Shown here: positions 1 to 10,098 of the stretch, one piece after another
How positions within the stretch are numbered: the first letter of the stretch is position 1
How the letters are laid out: every line of letters begins with the position of its first letter
Assembly (NCBI RefSeq): GCF_000485595.1
Contig: NW_014577099.1
Span: forward strand, 928,452-966,633
From: Priapulus caudatus
Lineage: Eukaryota; Priapulida; Priapulimorpha; Priapulimorphida; Priapulidae
DNA: 38,182 bases
Direction of reading: 5' to 3'
Made by a program: the position numbers and the translations under genes
Notes under the pieces: generated by a model
The model's input: only the letters and a program-made list of their open reading frames with translations
Databases searched by the model: none
Told to the model about the DNA's origin: nothing

Positions 1-529
1 AATATGCAACATGCACTATGCACTATGCGCTATGCAATATGCAATATGCACTATGCACTATGCACCATGCACAATGCACCATGCACTATGCAGTATGCAC
101 TATGCACTATGCACTATGCACTATGCACCATGCACCATGCACCATGCACTATGCACTATGCACTATGCACTATGCACTATGCAATATGCACTATGCACTA
201 TGCATTATGCATGCACTATGCACTATGCACCAGGCACAATGCACCATGCAATATGCAGTATGCACTATGCACTATGCACTATGCACCATGCACCATGCAC
301 CATGCACTATGCACTATGCACTATGCGCTATGAACTATGCACTATGCACCAGGCACAATGCACCATGCACTACAGTGTATGCACTATGCACTATGCACTA
401 TGCACTATGCACCATGCACCATGCAATATGCAGTATGCACTATGCACTATGCACTATGCACCATGCACCATGCACCATGCACTATGCACTATGCACTATG
501 CACTATGCGCTATGAACTATGCACTGTGA
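1..529. repeat. Heptanucleotide minisatellite (ATGCACT/ATGCACC)
   Basis: Near-perfect tandem array with a 7-base period, alternating mainly ATGCACT, ATGCACC and ATGCAAT, with blocks of variants that recur in a higher-order pattern (ACC-ACC-ACC clusters spaced by ACT runs). Because 7 is not a multiple of 3 and no frame creates a stop, all three plus-strand frames are open and give the same heptapeptide register; these are not genes. The array starts at or before the window edge and ends where the BEL/Pao remnant begins. Confidence 0.97.
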
Positions 530-544
530 TGTGCGCCCGCCGAG

Positions 545-1209
545 ACGAGGAATAAATCAGTGGCTATCACATCTAACCGCCCGGTTGACTGCCAGGGTAA
601 GATGACCTCTCCGCACTGCCGCCTCCCCAGTCGCAGAAGGAGCGCGTCAGCGGATGATCTTGAGTTAAAAAGAGAGCCAGTTAGAGTGTGTCATGTGGCA
701 GATGTGGGAACGGATCGTAGTGCAGATGGTGGAAATCCCGTAGACTTGATAGCAAATCATTCTTCTGGGTGGTACAGAATGAAAAGAGCGCTCGCATGGT
801 GGATCAGGTTAGCAGATGTCAGCAAGCATAAAACGGTAAGATTTGGCTCATTGGTTGTTGGTCACATTCAGCGTGCAGAGCGTTGTTTAATCAAATCTGC
901 TCAGGAGCGTTGGTATCCTCAGGAAGTTAAAAGGTTATGTGAAGGGAAGGAAATCAAGAAATCGAGTTCTTTGAAGTATCTATGTCCATACTTTGATGAT
1001 AATGGTTTATTTAAGGTAGGTAGACAGTTGAGCGAGTCGAAATGGGCAGTTCGAAACCCAGTTCGAAATTAATCTGTGGCTTTTTCGGCATTGTCGTTGA
1101 AGTGTCGGAACTCAGAGATGGGAATGTCAGGTCTGTTCGCGTGAGAACGTGATTCACGGAACTGGTGAGGCCAATCACAAAGATTGTCCTGTTGGAATCT
1201 GCTTGTTGA
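545..1209 (+). pseudogene. BEL/Pao retrotransposon pol 3' fragment, integrase core deleted
   Basis: The open stretch up to 1072 shows the linker between RNase H and integrase that is typical of BEL/Pao pol: a SSGWYRMKRALAWW block, a QERWYPQEVKRLCEG block, and an SSLKYLCPYFDDNGLFKVG block. It stops at RNPVRN, just where the integrase H2C2 finger should start. From 1096 a second frame reads ELRDGNVRSVRVRT, then an in-frame TGA, then LVRPITKIVLLE, which matches the extreme C terminus of BEL/Pao pol. The whole integrase catalytic core is therefore missing between about 1070 and 1095. It sits directly upstream of a purine tract and LTR-like start, as expected for the 3' end of such an element. Non-functional; family assignment is from remembered motif patterns. 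Confidence 0.85.
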
Positions 1210-1223
1210 GTTTAGGTACCTAT

Positions 1224-1420
1224 TTGTCGGGATTCAGTCGTCGGTAATTTCGCTGCGAGCGAAATAATGGATAGGGGAAGCATGTAATATTAAGTTTTTC
1301 TTGTGTAATTTCTGGTGTTTTTTGTCGGTGTTCGGTCGTCGGCAATTTCGTTGTAAGCGAAATAATGGATAGGGGATACATGTAGTATTAAGTTTCTTTT
1401 CGTGTAATTTTTTGGTGTTT
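1224..1420. repeat. 98-bp tandem duplication with internal hairpin
   Basis: Two copies (about 1224-1321 and 1322-1420) share TTGTCGG, GTCGTCGG, the GAAATAATGGATAGGGGA block and TGTGTAATTT. Each contains a short inverted repeat ATTTCGnTGnnAGCGAAAT. The duplication lies between the end of BEL/Pao pol and the putative polypurine tract, so it belongs to the 3' untranslated part of that retroelement. Confidence 0.85.
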
Positions 1421-1454
1421 TTTTTGCGTTGTAGCTGACTGTGTTATGCCATTC

Positions 1455-1950
1455 TGTGGGGGGAGTGTTATCTCCAGCGATAAATGTTTGTGCTGTTACA
1501 CTAGTCGCTCCGCGTTTTGCGCGATCCGCATTTTCTGGTAGCTCCGGCTACCGGACGTCCTGCTTGTTCAGGCCAACAGATTCCGCGGTCTTCTCGTGGC
1601 GGTGTCCGTGCGAAGCGGGTGCTTTTTCTGGTGCTCTTGCTTAACCCCGTCCAACCGATCTGAACGTGAGTTATTCTCTGTTATATGAACGCGGATAGTT
1701 GTATATTTGGTTTAAGAACAGTTTATGTTCTCGATATTTCAATGGTAAAATTGTGTCAGCCGTACGTTAGTATTTGTCGTTATCTTGCATTGGCGTTGTG
1801 TGAATTCTCCATGTAAGATACAGTACGTACGCCATATTATACGGTTCGTTGATATAAATTGCTAATGCACCGTATGTAGCCGTTGAGTTTAAGTAGTCTG
1901 GATATAGTCTGATGTAGAGTCGTGTATTCGTTGCAGCCCGGGCAATGGGT
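1455..1950 (+). mobile_element. Putative BEL/Pao polypurine tract and 3' LTR (right end not located)
   Basis: A purine tract, GTGGGGGGAG, at 1457-1465 is followed immediately by TGTTATCTCC at 1466, the expected layout of a polypurine tract joined to an LTR that begins with TG. Its distance from the pol C terminus is consistent. I could not find a convincing CA end or a target duplication, so the right boundary is only a guess bounded by the zinc-finger exon at 1956. No second LTR is in the window. Confidence 0.5.
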
Positions 1951-1955
1951 ACTGG

Positions 1956-2309
1956 TTATATGTCGCTGTAAATTTGATGTGAGGCCCAGGACGTATTCGA
2001 GGGAGGCTTCAGCGTTCTGTAAGTAAATTGGACGGTTCGCGCTAACGTGTTTGTAGCTAATTCACGCATTTTTGTTGTTAATCTGTCGCCCTGCAGGTGG
2101 TGAGCTCTGACGAGGTGGCGTCTCATCCTTACCACCTGCAGGCGACAAATTGGGCATGTGTCAGCAGCCTTTGACGTTCTTCTCAGCCTATTGGAGGCAC
2201 GGCAATTACTAGCCATGGTTTTGGCGTGCCGTTTGTGGACATGGACTCCCCTAAGGTGGAGTCGCAGCTGGGTTACACCCAGGCCACAGAGGGGGCAATC
2301 CAATCCTTC
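1956..2309 (-). CDS. C2H2 zinc-finger protein, probable last exon
   Basis: The minus strand has a splice acceptor (AAATTAG) at 2310 followed by an open frame to a stop at 1956. It encodes two C2H2-type fingers: CPLCGLGVTQLRLHLRGVH near the exon start, and CPICRLQVVRMRRHLVRAHH about 30 residues later, both C-x2-C-x9-H-x4-H. A basic linker lies between them, followed by a Thr/Leu-rich tail. Nucleic-acid binding is the likely role. Other exons of the gene probably lie just upstream at 2547 and 2771 on the same strand. Fingers of this compact style occur in host genes and in some transposon-encoded proteins; I cannot decide which. Confidence 0.55.
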   Translation of the reverse strand, partial: EGLDCPLCGLGVTQLRLHLRGVHVHKRHAKTMASNCRASNRLRRTSKAADTCPICRLQVVRMRRHLVRAHHLQGDRLTTKMRELATNTLARTVQFTYRTLKPPSNTSWASHQIYSDI

Positions 2310-2339
2310 CTAATTTGCTTTTTGCCCATAAGAAAGAAA

Positions 2340-2547
2340 TTATTAATTAGTGTTGGCATTGCCTACAACTTGAAGAACTGATTTTGAGTGAGTGATGTTG
2401 TCTTTTTGCTAAGTAGCCATCGCACATGCATTTTTTGTATTGTACCTTTTTCAAGCGCCACACGCATTGGACTTGGGTTTGGTGGAAAACCCGGAGGGCT
2501 GGTTGCTGTCCCCGGCTCCTCGTTGGAAGGGACCTCCAAAGGATCGT
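2340..2547 (-). CDS. Possible middle exon of the zinc-finger gene
   Basis: An acceptor TTATTTTCAG precedes 2547. In the phase used by the next upstream exon (first bases AC of a split codon) the frame reads DPLEVPSNEEPGTATSPPG, an acidic and proline-rich linker, and stays open to a TAG near 2365. A donor-like AAAAAGGTACAA lies inside it. The next exon upstream also begins with AC plus GAN, suggesting a shared phase-1 splice. The matching phase-1 donor on the zinc-finger exon is not obvious, so the model is uncertain. Confidence 0.3.
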
Positions 2548-2646
2548 CTGAAAATAAATAATAATGTAACAGTAATCAGTAATGAGCTGTTTTACCACTG
2601 TACACTGATAAAGTACTAAAATGTACATGTAATTAATAATGTGTAC

Positions 2647-2771
2647 CTTCGCCACAATATGGCTGCACAATGCCTTCATCGTCGGTGCCTTAAACGGGCA
2701 CAGGGGGCACGCCCTACCCGCCCGGATGGCTGCCCTCACTTCCGGAAAATCACTTGGCTTGTAGGGTTCGT
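2647..2771 (-). CDS. C2H2 zinc-finger exon
   Basis: A good acceptor (CTATTTTTTAG) ends at 2772 and a donor (GCGAAG/GTAC) follows 2647. The exon reads EPYKPSDFPEVRAAIRAG, then one finger, CPLCPFKAPTMKALCSHIV. If the donor is used, the second His of the finger falls outside the exon; if it is read through, the finger closes with H-x5-H inside the intron. That ambiguity, plus the phase mismatch with the following exon, leaves open whether this is a working gene or a decayed one. It follows the kinesin exons on the same strand, but their phases do not allow a direct in-frame fusion. Confidence 0.45.
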
Positions 2772-3004
2772 CTAAAAAATAGAGAGTAATGTGTGTACAT
2801 TTGTATTATAGTATATCCAATTAATACTGCCAAATTATTTGCCTCCTGAGCAGACCTGACGGACCCCACCGTCAGGGGTCCGATGGCGGAGGGTTACAAA
2901 AACCTACGGCCGTACACGCAAAAACCATCGTGAAGCCAGTAAGAGTAGCATGTATTGCAATGGTTATGATTCTTGGCAGGTATCCAGACATTACTCTACC
3001 GTAC

Positions 3005-5043
3005 CTCCAAAACCGATACACTCAGGACAGACGTCCAGTCTTTTTCCTGGTCCATTTTATCAAATATATCTCTAACTGCACGAGGTAAGATGCCTTGCCG
3101 TGCTTCCTCCACGTACTGCAGTTGACTTCCAAGTGTGTATGTTTTTCCGCTGCCAGTTTGGCCATACGCCAATACCGTGGCATTATAGCCTGAAATTCAG
3201 AAATTATTCACATTAAGATATGCATATTGTAGACGTGTTATTCGCACTACCGTAGTAGAAGGTCTGTAATAGACTGATAGAGACATGAGACAATTCAAGT
3301 CAAGAGTGTAAGATAACTGCAAAACGTTAAAATAATGTTTATTCTTTGTACGCCCAAGAGGTAGCGCCACTAGTCGAGGAAGAGAGAATTATGGCGGGAC
3401 TATAACAGCGTCCTGTAACAGCGTCTGTGTGATTTAAGTTTACTAGCTGGAACCCGCGCTACGCGCGGGCTTAGTGACTGTGATGCATGTGTTACCAGTA
3501 CAGTAGTGTTATGTAAATTCAACTTGTACATCTCATATGGGAAACTATGCCCAAATAGCTACTGAATATTTAACTTCATTATTACATGGTTCGTTCTACT
3601 TACATTATTGGGCTTACACAAATCTCAGACACACACACACAGAACACAGAACAAAACGAAAACAAAACAGCGCCCCCTATTTTCAGGCAAATGTTTACGT
3701 TTTTTGTCTTTTTTTGTTTTTTTCAAGCCGTTTTTACGATTTTCAACCGAGTATAGTTTAGAACCCGCCCCGTGTATTCATCGATCTCTTCTGTGAATTT
3801 GGCGCTATTTCGATCCAAACTGACGGAGCCTTTGATTAACATACAACATTCGCCGAATTATAGTAAGATTTTAACAATATAATATGTAACAATCAAGACA
3901 GTCGTTGGAATCTGTATTCGAATGTCTCAAGAACACGAGATATATAACAAAGAGTAACGTTCACTAGTGTTTTACTAAATCTCTAATACAATACATAAAG
4001 TCTCGGTGTACTACCGAAAAAAAGAGCGTTTCTACTACATGATACCCGTATCACGCACTTACCTTTCTCAGCGGGTGTCTTGTACAAAGAGCCCCGAGAA
4101 GCGGCGGCTTCCACTATTTATACGGCGTTCCCTCCCCTACGTCACCTCTCGTTTTAGCTCCCTTTCTGGCCAACCGGCCGTACTAAATAAGGTGGGGTGA
4201 GTATTGCAACTGCTATATTACACTACCGAATAAGGTAGGGGTGCGTATTTCCCCTTGGCTCGGATCCATAGTCCGATTCTGGCCATGGTGGCAGCACAGT
4301 CATCTACAGGTCAGCACCTCTGCGGCCGCCTGTCACAATCCGCAAGGATTCAGGGATTCATGAGCGGGCTTCCAGCTCAGCGGTGCCATCTCAAGCCACG
4401 GCTCTCTTTTAATCTCCGTCCCGCCGCTGACTCTCCCGTTCCTGTTTCATGCATTCCCCTGACACCGATTGCTTCCCCGCATCGCCATGACTTTCGTTTG
4501 CGTGTGGGATTTACCCGCTTACAATATAATATAATGTACCCAGCATGTTTTTCACATCACACATGATTGAGAATACTGAAGTGATATTAATTGCATATAA
4601 ATTTACCTTTAAACAGGCCAGCTATTAGCTTTTTGACGGCACTGTCATATATTTCTTGCTGGCCGACGTCTGGCGCGTCAACATAATCAAATCCGAACGA
4701 TTCTGTTGATTTCGTTGCGAATGATTCTACCACGATCTGTTGAAATAGAAAATATTTGAATTTTTCCATTGTTAACTGACAGTGACAAACACAATTAAAT
4801 ACTAACTAAGGAGCCAAACCTCAAGTTAAAAAGCGTGTTATTTGTCACAAGATGTGGTACAATGTTTCACAACAATTCAACATCAAGAAGGGCCCTTCTA
4901 GGAACATCAGAACATCAAGGGGAACATTAGGAAGGAACATCAAGAGACACCTTTGGCTCGTTTGGCACGAAGGTTTGTTGGTATCCTTCTTTCTCCGTGC
5001 CGATCAGTGGCCTGCAGCGAACTGCTACTTTCATTGTGTCCAT
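3005..5043 (-). CDS. Kinesin motor domain, N-terminal three exons only (kinesin-4/KIF27-like)
   Basis: Kinesins use ATP to walk on microtubules. Three exons fit exactly: exon 1 5043-4951 (ATG, 31 codons, MDTMKVAVRCRPLIGTEK), exon 2 4736-4607 (ESFGFDYVDAPDVGQQEIYD and AVKKLIAGLFKG), exon 3 3189-3005. Donors are AAAG/GTGTC, AAAG/GTAAA and GGAG/GTAC; acceptors are CAACAG and TTTCAG; phases 0, 1 and 0 all match. The joined frame gives 136 residues with an intact P-loop, AYGQTGSGKT, and a GILPRAVRDIF block most like the kinesin-4 and KIF7/27 group. No following exon (switch I, switch II) is visible on the minus strand down to position 1, where BEL/Pao and zinc-finger sequence lie instead. Either the rest is beyond the window or this is a captured or truncated gene. 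Intron 2 is full of repeats. Confidence 0.85.
3441..3645. repeat. Retroposon-like sequence with GC hairpin, in kinesin intron 2
   Basis: A short GC stem-loop (CCCGCG-ctacg-CGCGGG, 3453-3469) sits in AT-rich surroundings and is followed about 160 bases later by an (AC)n tract at 3630-3641. Hairpins of this kind are common in 3' ends of LINEs and SINEs, but no coding part is present. Weak call. Confidence 0.25.
3885..4222 (-). mobile_element. Candidate solo LTR with TATA box
   Basis: On the minus strand this segment starts TGTAATATAGC and ends GATTGTTACA, a 5-base TGTAA/TTACA inverted terminus. It has a strong TATA box (TATAAATAG) at 4122-4114, about 100 bases in, then a GC-rich stretch and a gene-free downstream half, which is the architecture of an LTR. 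The immediate 5-base flanks (TAATA and CTACC) do not match, so target duplication is not supported. It lies in kinesin intron 2. Alternative: an unrelated promoter. Confidence 0.35.
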
Positions 5044-5540
5044 GTTTATCTACAATGAATAATGTACTTTAATAAGGACTGGCAAATCTTATTGCCGATT
5101 TATTATCTTACTCCACTCTGCCGATAAAACGTCTATATTAGAGTAGAGATTTACAAAACATGTCGGAACTCAGCATAACCTATTTATTTCAAGTGTCATC
5201 TATGGTCACAATTTGTGATTAATTTTGGTTTATAAATTATTATTGCGATATACAGATGGCAATCGTTTCTATAATGTAAATCGATGGTTGCTCAATTAAA
5301 ACTGACTTCTTCTTACTCACTCATTTGTGTCGTTTTTTGTGGGGAGCTACAGTGTCATTGACACTTTCATTTCAACTCTGGTGTTGATTATTATGAAAGA
5401 AGAAAATGATTGCTGTGTCATGTTAGCCTCGAAATTTCCCATGAAACATTGTAAAGAAATTAAGTATAGCTATATGAAAGTCAGCTTTCATGCAAATTAA
5501 TCATAATTTTTTTAATCCATTACTAGGAATACGCTTTTAC
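5044..5540. other. Gene-free AT-rich spacer upstream of the kinesin start
   Basis: It lies between the last recognisable PIF1-like exon and the kinesin ATG, both on minus. I searched it for the missing PIF1 motifs V and VI (HKSQG-type) and saw none. It should hold the kinesin promoter or an upstream untranslated exon if that gene is live; no clear TATA box or initiator stands out. Confidence 0.4.
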
Positions 5541-7517
5541 CTGAAAACTGCATCCGCTTCACTTCCATTATCTTGTATCTACAAAGTAAATCACAGGTCC
5601 TTCTCCAAAATCCACAACTCTGTCCAGTGACCCATTGACCAGCTCTTTGGATAAATTTCTCAGCAGCATCACGGGACACCCACGTTTCAGGTGAATGACT
5701 TTTGGTGCTATGATGCTACGACGAAGGTGGTGTTGTTCTTCCTCATCCACGGCCTTGTAGGTGACCATTTCACCAGGCATCTGAAACACAATCGAAATTA
5801 CATTAACAATGAATTGTACAAAGCATTGTTATTTGAGTGCAGTAAAGCCAACCAAGTCCAAACATGCTAATGTATCATCATGTGAACAATTTTTTATTGC
5901 TAATAAAAAATTTAATGAGACGAGTCTCCATCTGCAATTTCTTTAGTGGCGCTAAATGAAGTTTACGTCATCCATGTCCAAAATTGGTGGTAAATCCCTC
6001 TTTCTGCAAGCCTGCTGAGAACACTGAAACCTACATTCTTACATAATTTTTATAGCTTGCAAACTAACTACTGTGCACGACAAATTTTAATATTCATACT
6101 TACATCCAGGACAGAAATGGTGTTTTCAATATCAGCTTGCTGTTTTCATTTTACATTTGTATCACCTGGAGGACACTCAATTGTCCTCTTGAGGGTTGCC
6201 AACGGATTCACACTCTTAGGGTATAGCACATTTACAGCTGCTTCATTTATGGCCTGAAAAATGAATGTCAACATGTCCTTGTGTGTGCCATAGACAGAGT
6301 AGTTATTTCGCCTTGTCAATTTCACCTGCTTCATGATCCTTGGCAGAAATACAATTCATTCATTCAAACTAGCATTTGATGACATCACTGAGTTACTAGA
6401 CAAAAACTCCACATATTTGTGTATCATCCTGTATTTCTCCACACATCTATGATGTTATTTTAGCAAGATCAATAGAAAGTACTTGTATAAGAGGTCTTTC
6501 ATCCTGACGCAGTACTTCATTCAACTGAATGGTATGCGGAAATACCTTAGACCACAGGCTACTGGTGAAGCAGAATTTACCCTCTTCGTGGTACATGGCA
6601 TTTTTCACAGGTGGCAGCTGGTATAAATCTCCTGGAAAAGTTGAAAAGCATTGTTGCAATACACATTGTTATGTGAAAACTTGCTTGTAACTGAGGGTGG
6701 TGGGTTGGATACAGCACACAGGTCACAATAAAAGGTGATAGGAAATTTGCTTTACGAGGCACTCAAAATGGGATGTTGGTATTGGAAAACCATTTTAATT
6801 TAACAAATTAAAAATAGTTTGTATTGCACTTTCAGTATGACTCGAGGTACCTACCAGCAAATATGACTTGCATCCGACCGAAATATGCATTCTGTTTCCG
6901 AACATATCTGGTGATACCCTCAAGAAGCTCAAACAACTTTGCACTCAGCATGGACATCTCATCCAAAACCAAACAAACAATGAGTCTTTCACGTGCCTCT
7001 TTGAATCGTTCATCATCCATTAACAAACGCTTCATTTCTTCCACAGTGTAGCGGCCATCCTGTATACCAGCCCAACTGTCAAAGAGGGACTGAATGTTTA
7101 AATCATAACATGATCAGTGATGTTATCAATCATGCAACATTCTGGGTCACTGATCATGCATCATCACCCAGCCTGCCTAGATAATTGCCTGATTTCTAAT
7201 ATTATCATTATAGAATGTACTAATATTATTATGTAATAGAATTATAGAATTACTCGGCAAATTCTGCCTAAGGCCTGGAGAATAACACTTCTATTGATTT
7301 ACCTATGAAGTGTTGTTGCCCGAAAACGACTAAACTGCAGACTTGCAATTCCTGTTGTTGCAGTCACCGCAACATTCTTCCCACATTCTTGCAGTGCAGC
7401 AACCACATGCCTGAGCACGAAACTTTTCCTGGTCCCAGCTTGTCCACAAATAACAAGATTGTGGGACTTCAAAACAACGTCAAGAGCATCTTTTTGTCTT
7501 GCAGTAAGGTTTGCCAT
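5541..7517 (-). pseudogene. PIF1-like DNA helicase, multi-exon, P-loop mutated and 3' end lost
   Basis: PIF1 helicases unwind DNA 5' to 3'. Exon 1 (7517-7303) opens at an ATG with MANLTARQKDALDVVLKSHN, then a Walker A that reads GQAGTRKS where GxxGxGKS is expected (residue 30 is Arg), then AVTATTGIASLQF. Exon 2 (7075-6855) has the Walker B LVLDEMSMLSAKLFELLEG and QVIFAG. Exon 3 (6631 to about 6490) has GDLYQLPPVKN and LNEVLRQDE. A late exon (5780-5541) has VIHLKRGCPVMLLRNL and ELVNGSLDRVVDFGEGPV, then a frameshift/stop at 5568-5570 after which another frame continues IMEVKRMQFSG to a donor. Junctions 1-2 and 2-3 join in phase (ATTLH-SWAGI; IFAG-DLYQLPP). Exons between 6450 and 5800 are not secure; motifs V and VI are absent. 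The Arg in the P-loop and the frameshift argue for loss of function. Confidence 0.85.
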
Positions 7518-8289
7518 ATCAAATCCTTATAAACTAGCAATAAAAACCAATGTCCAATGTCCTAGTGACGTTTCAATAAATGTAAGAACTAAAAATCCAA
7601 TCACAATCAAATTATTATTAGAAAAATTATTATTATATCAAATTACTATTACAAAGGGCTTTCGACACGAGTAACGAGTACGAGGCTTTAGTAACAAACG
7701 AAACCGAAACCACAGACTAATGGATATCCAACAGTCTGTGCCGAAACCACAGACTAATGGATACACAGACTGGACGAAACGCCAAAATAGTGTTATGCAG
7801 TTGAATAGTGGCGCCGCCCAGAGAATTAAGTGGTACACAATCTGGCTGTGGTGACAGATTGTGGATGTATAACGTTGTAACATTAAAACGTCTCTATCGT
7901 TAATTCTAATATTTGATTCTGGAGTTTAATTATACATTCCTGAATCTAGAAGGTCAAATGTTAGTCTTCAAGTAGATTTTGCTCTATTAAACGGCTATAC
8001 ATTTATTTTTACATGCAAAACGATCATCCACACCGTATCACTGACTAATGCACAATGAATACACACAATACATCACAATGCGTAATGTGCTACAGTCTGT
8101 AGGTTAATTTATTCCTTAGTCTGTGACCGGATTTTGTGAGATGTTTGTTTTTTCTACAAACAATAAAAATAATAAAGACGATATAATTTCCATATTTTTT
8201 ACTCAAATACCAGTACATTAGTCACATTTATTGCTAAGAAGTTTAATCACAAGTGCTGGAGCTTCTGCAATGTACGATTCTGCTTGTTT
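7518..8289. other. Spacer with short CAGACTAATGGATA direct repeats
   Basis: No gene is seen. Two copies of CCGAAACCACAGACTAATGG (7704 and 7741) lie 37 bases apart. The second continues into CACAGACTGG, and the whole 25-base core returns in inverted orientation at 10229-10257. The rest is AT-rich, with nothing else recognisable. Confidence 0.5.
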
Positions 8290-8871
8290 CTAGGTTGGGA
8301 GTGCATGAGGGTTACTGACTTCTATCAGAGATGGAACTGCATTCTTTTCTAGCCTCGTAAATTTTTTGACTTGCCCTTGTGTTTTTAATAAAGGTTGAGG
8401 GGATCGGTTGAAGGAATTATGGAAAATAAGGTAAAATACAGACAGTTTGAATTTTTGATTAGAAAGATTATTCAGCATGTGTTGGTTTAGTTTTGACATT
8501 GCCATGAGCAAGAATGATATACTTCAATGCCCAGCAGTTAATATTTCTCAAACGTATTTTTCTGTTTATGTATATTTCTTGAAATCAAGCCTGGTACATG
8601 TATAACGAACGACCCATGAGTCACACGACGAGAAGCAGAGAAAGCAATGTTTTTTACTAATTTCCCATACTAATAATAGTTATATCTTTAAATAGGTACA
8701 GCATATCACATTTCAAAGCAGCCAGTGATTTTTACTCTTGTCAGCTGGACACATAAATTGAGATGTCTCAAAAAGACAAAATGATCCTCGCAAATTAGCA
8801 GATATTTGCATTGGCTGTCTTTTAACTCGTCAATGTCGGCTCTTCCTATGTTGCAGATCCACTTCCGAAGT
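8290..8871 (-). pseudogene. THAP-domain fragment, frameshifted
   Basis: THAP domains are C2CH zinc-dependent DNA-binding modules of transposases and host factors. From an acceptor (TGTACATAG) at 8872 the minus frame reads LRKWICNIGRADIDELK and YLLICEDHF, which matches the C-x2-H half of the module. The frame then shifts: a second frame continues FETSQFMCPADKSKN, which is the usual continuation after the C-x2-H. About 350 bases downstream (8375-8297) another open piece reads FTRLEKNAVPSLIEV, equivalent to the terminal AVPTIF motif. The N-terminal C2 half is not visible. It is broken by at least one indel, so a relic. It lies between the RecQ-like and PIF1-like pieces on the same strand. Confidence 0.65.
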
Positions 8872-9469
8872 CTATGTACATGATCATCTACATGTGTCAT
8901 GTAATGATTTGGTGTATTATTTACAAATTGCATATCGTTTTAACTGGTATTTTTCACAGAACAAAGGGCAGCAGAATTACACAGATCACCGAACCAAGTA
9001 GTGTTTTCCCTAACTTTTAACTGGTAGCTTTACAAGATTGTATCTTGTATTAGTTTACATTGATATTATGATTACATGTGATTAAACAATCAATAAGTAC
9101 AGTCTCTGTTCGTGTGCACAGCAGTCAGTGAGTCACTGCATCTGCCACTGCCGTCCTAACGAATTTATTGTTTGCAAACCTATATAGCATGCAACACGTG
9201 ATAAATCTAGTACCTATCATGATATGTGGGAAACTTATACCTATATTAAAAACGCTATATCTGGGGTTTTCTTCCTTGTATTGGAACAATTTTCCGCACT
9301 GCAATAACCGCCAGCTGATGCCAATTTGAGTAGTTGACCGCTTCATTCGCCAGGGGCAGCACCATCGAAACGCTTAACAAGCAGGGTATACGAAGTGTCC
9401 AGTCTGTGTATTAGACTGGTACTCGCTCTCACCTTGATTACTCGATGCGCTGTAGCTCGTATAGCTCGA

Positions 9470-10098
9470 TATAGCTGTAGCAGTAAGTGCAAGGGTTTTG
9501 GCCTCTGCAAACAATGATATGAGTTGTGTCAGTTGCTGATATTTTTCTCGGAAACCTTGGCCCTAGGTCACTATCCAGTGGGCTTCATCCACCACCAGAT
9601 GGGTGACGCTTGCCTGCCATATGTCAACATGAAATAATTTGAAGGATTTCTTGTTGATGAAGCACTCGGGGTGTCCAATCAATCACATACGAGATTTCAC
9701 CATTCATTGGCGGAGAATTAGGAGTATCTGCTTCATTGGCGGAGAATTAGTGTCTGTATTCAACTCGTCAAGTAACTGTTCGTCTAACTGTACAGCAGCA
9801 CTTCCATACCGTCCAAGCTGTTCCAAAATGATTGAGTTCAGCGGGCAGATCAAAAAAACGATGGCCTTTGTCTCTCGTTTCATGTCCATGAAATAGGGCA
9901 ACGACTCAAAAATCAATGATTTGCCATATCGAGTACGATTGTATCGCTCGTTATCGCATTTCGAATACACGATAGTTGTTTTGGCTTGTAACATGTGAAT
10001 TCAGTTTGGCGACGCTTGTTATTCTGTTGCAAAACTGCCTTACTTTCGCACGAAAATATCAAATCGAACTTGAACACATCTTCCATTTTGCTTGCCAT
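9470..10098 (-). pseudogene. RecQ-like helicase, N-terminal half, broken
   Basis: RecQ helicases are superfamily-2 DNA helicases. An ATG at 10098 opens MASKMEDVFKFDLIF; KPKQLSCIRNAITSDTIV follows, which is motif 0 and the approach to the P-loop. A small deletion then shifts the frame: the next frame enters at RYGKSLIFESLPYFMD, so the Walker A has lost its Thr-Gly core. It continues with ICPLNSIILEQ, is interrupted by a 27-29 base direct repeat (9705-9760, the ATTGGCGGAGAATTAG unit), and resumes as HPECFINKKSFKLFHVDIW and VVDEAHW (motif II). After an in-frame TAG come GQGFREKYQQL and ALTATA (motif III). Motifs IV-VI are not downstream. It has at least one frameshift, one duplication and one nonsense codon. 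Confidence 0.75.

Noticed and set aside
4-555. Four overlapping ORFs encoding MHYALCT-type repeats
   Set aside because: Artefact of the 7-base minisatellite, which is open in all plus frames.
2647-3005. Direct kinesin-zinc-finger fusion gene
   Set aside because: The kinesin exon 3 donor is phase 0 while the zinc-finger exon acceptor needs phase 1; read in phase 0 it hits a stop after about 11 codons.
4255-4566. 103-codon plus-strand ORF
   Set aside because: No known motif; it overlaps the kinesin intron on the other strand and has no splice context.
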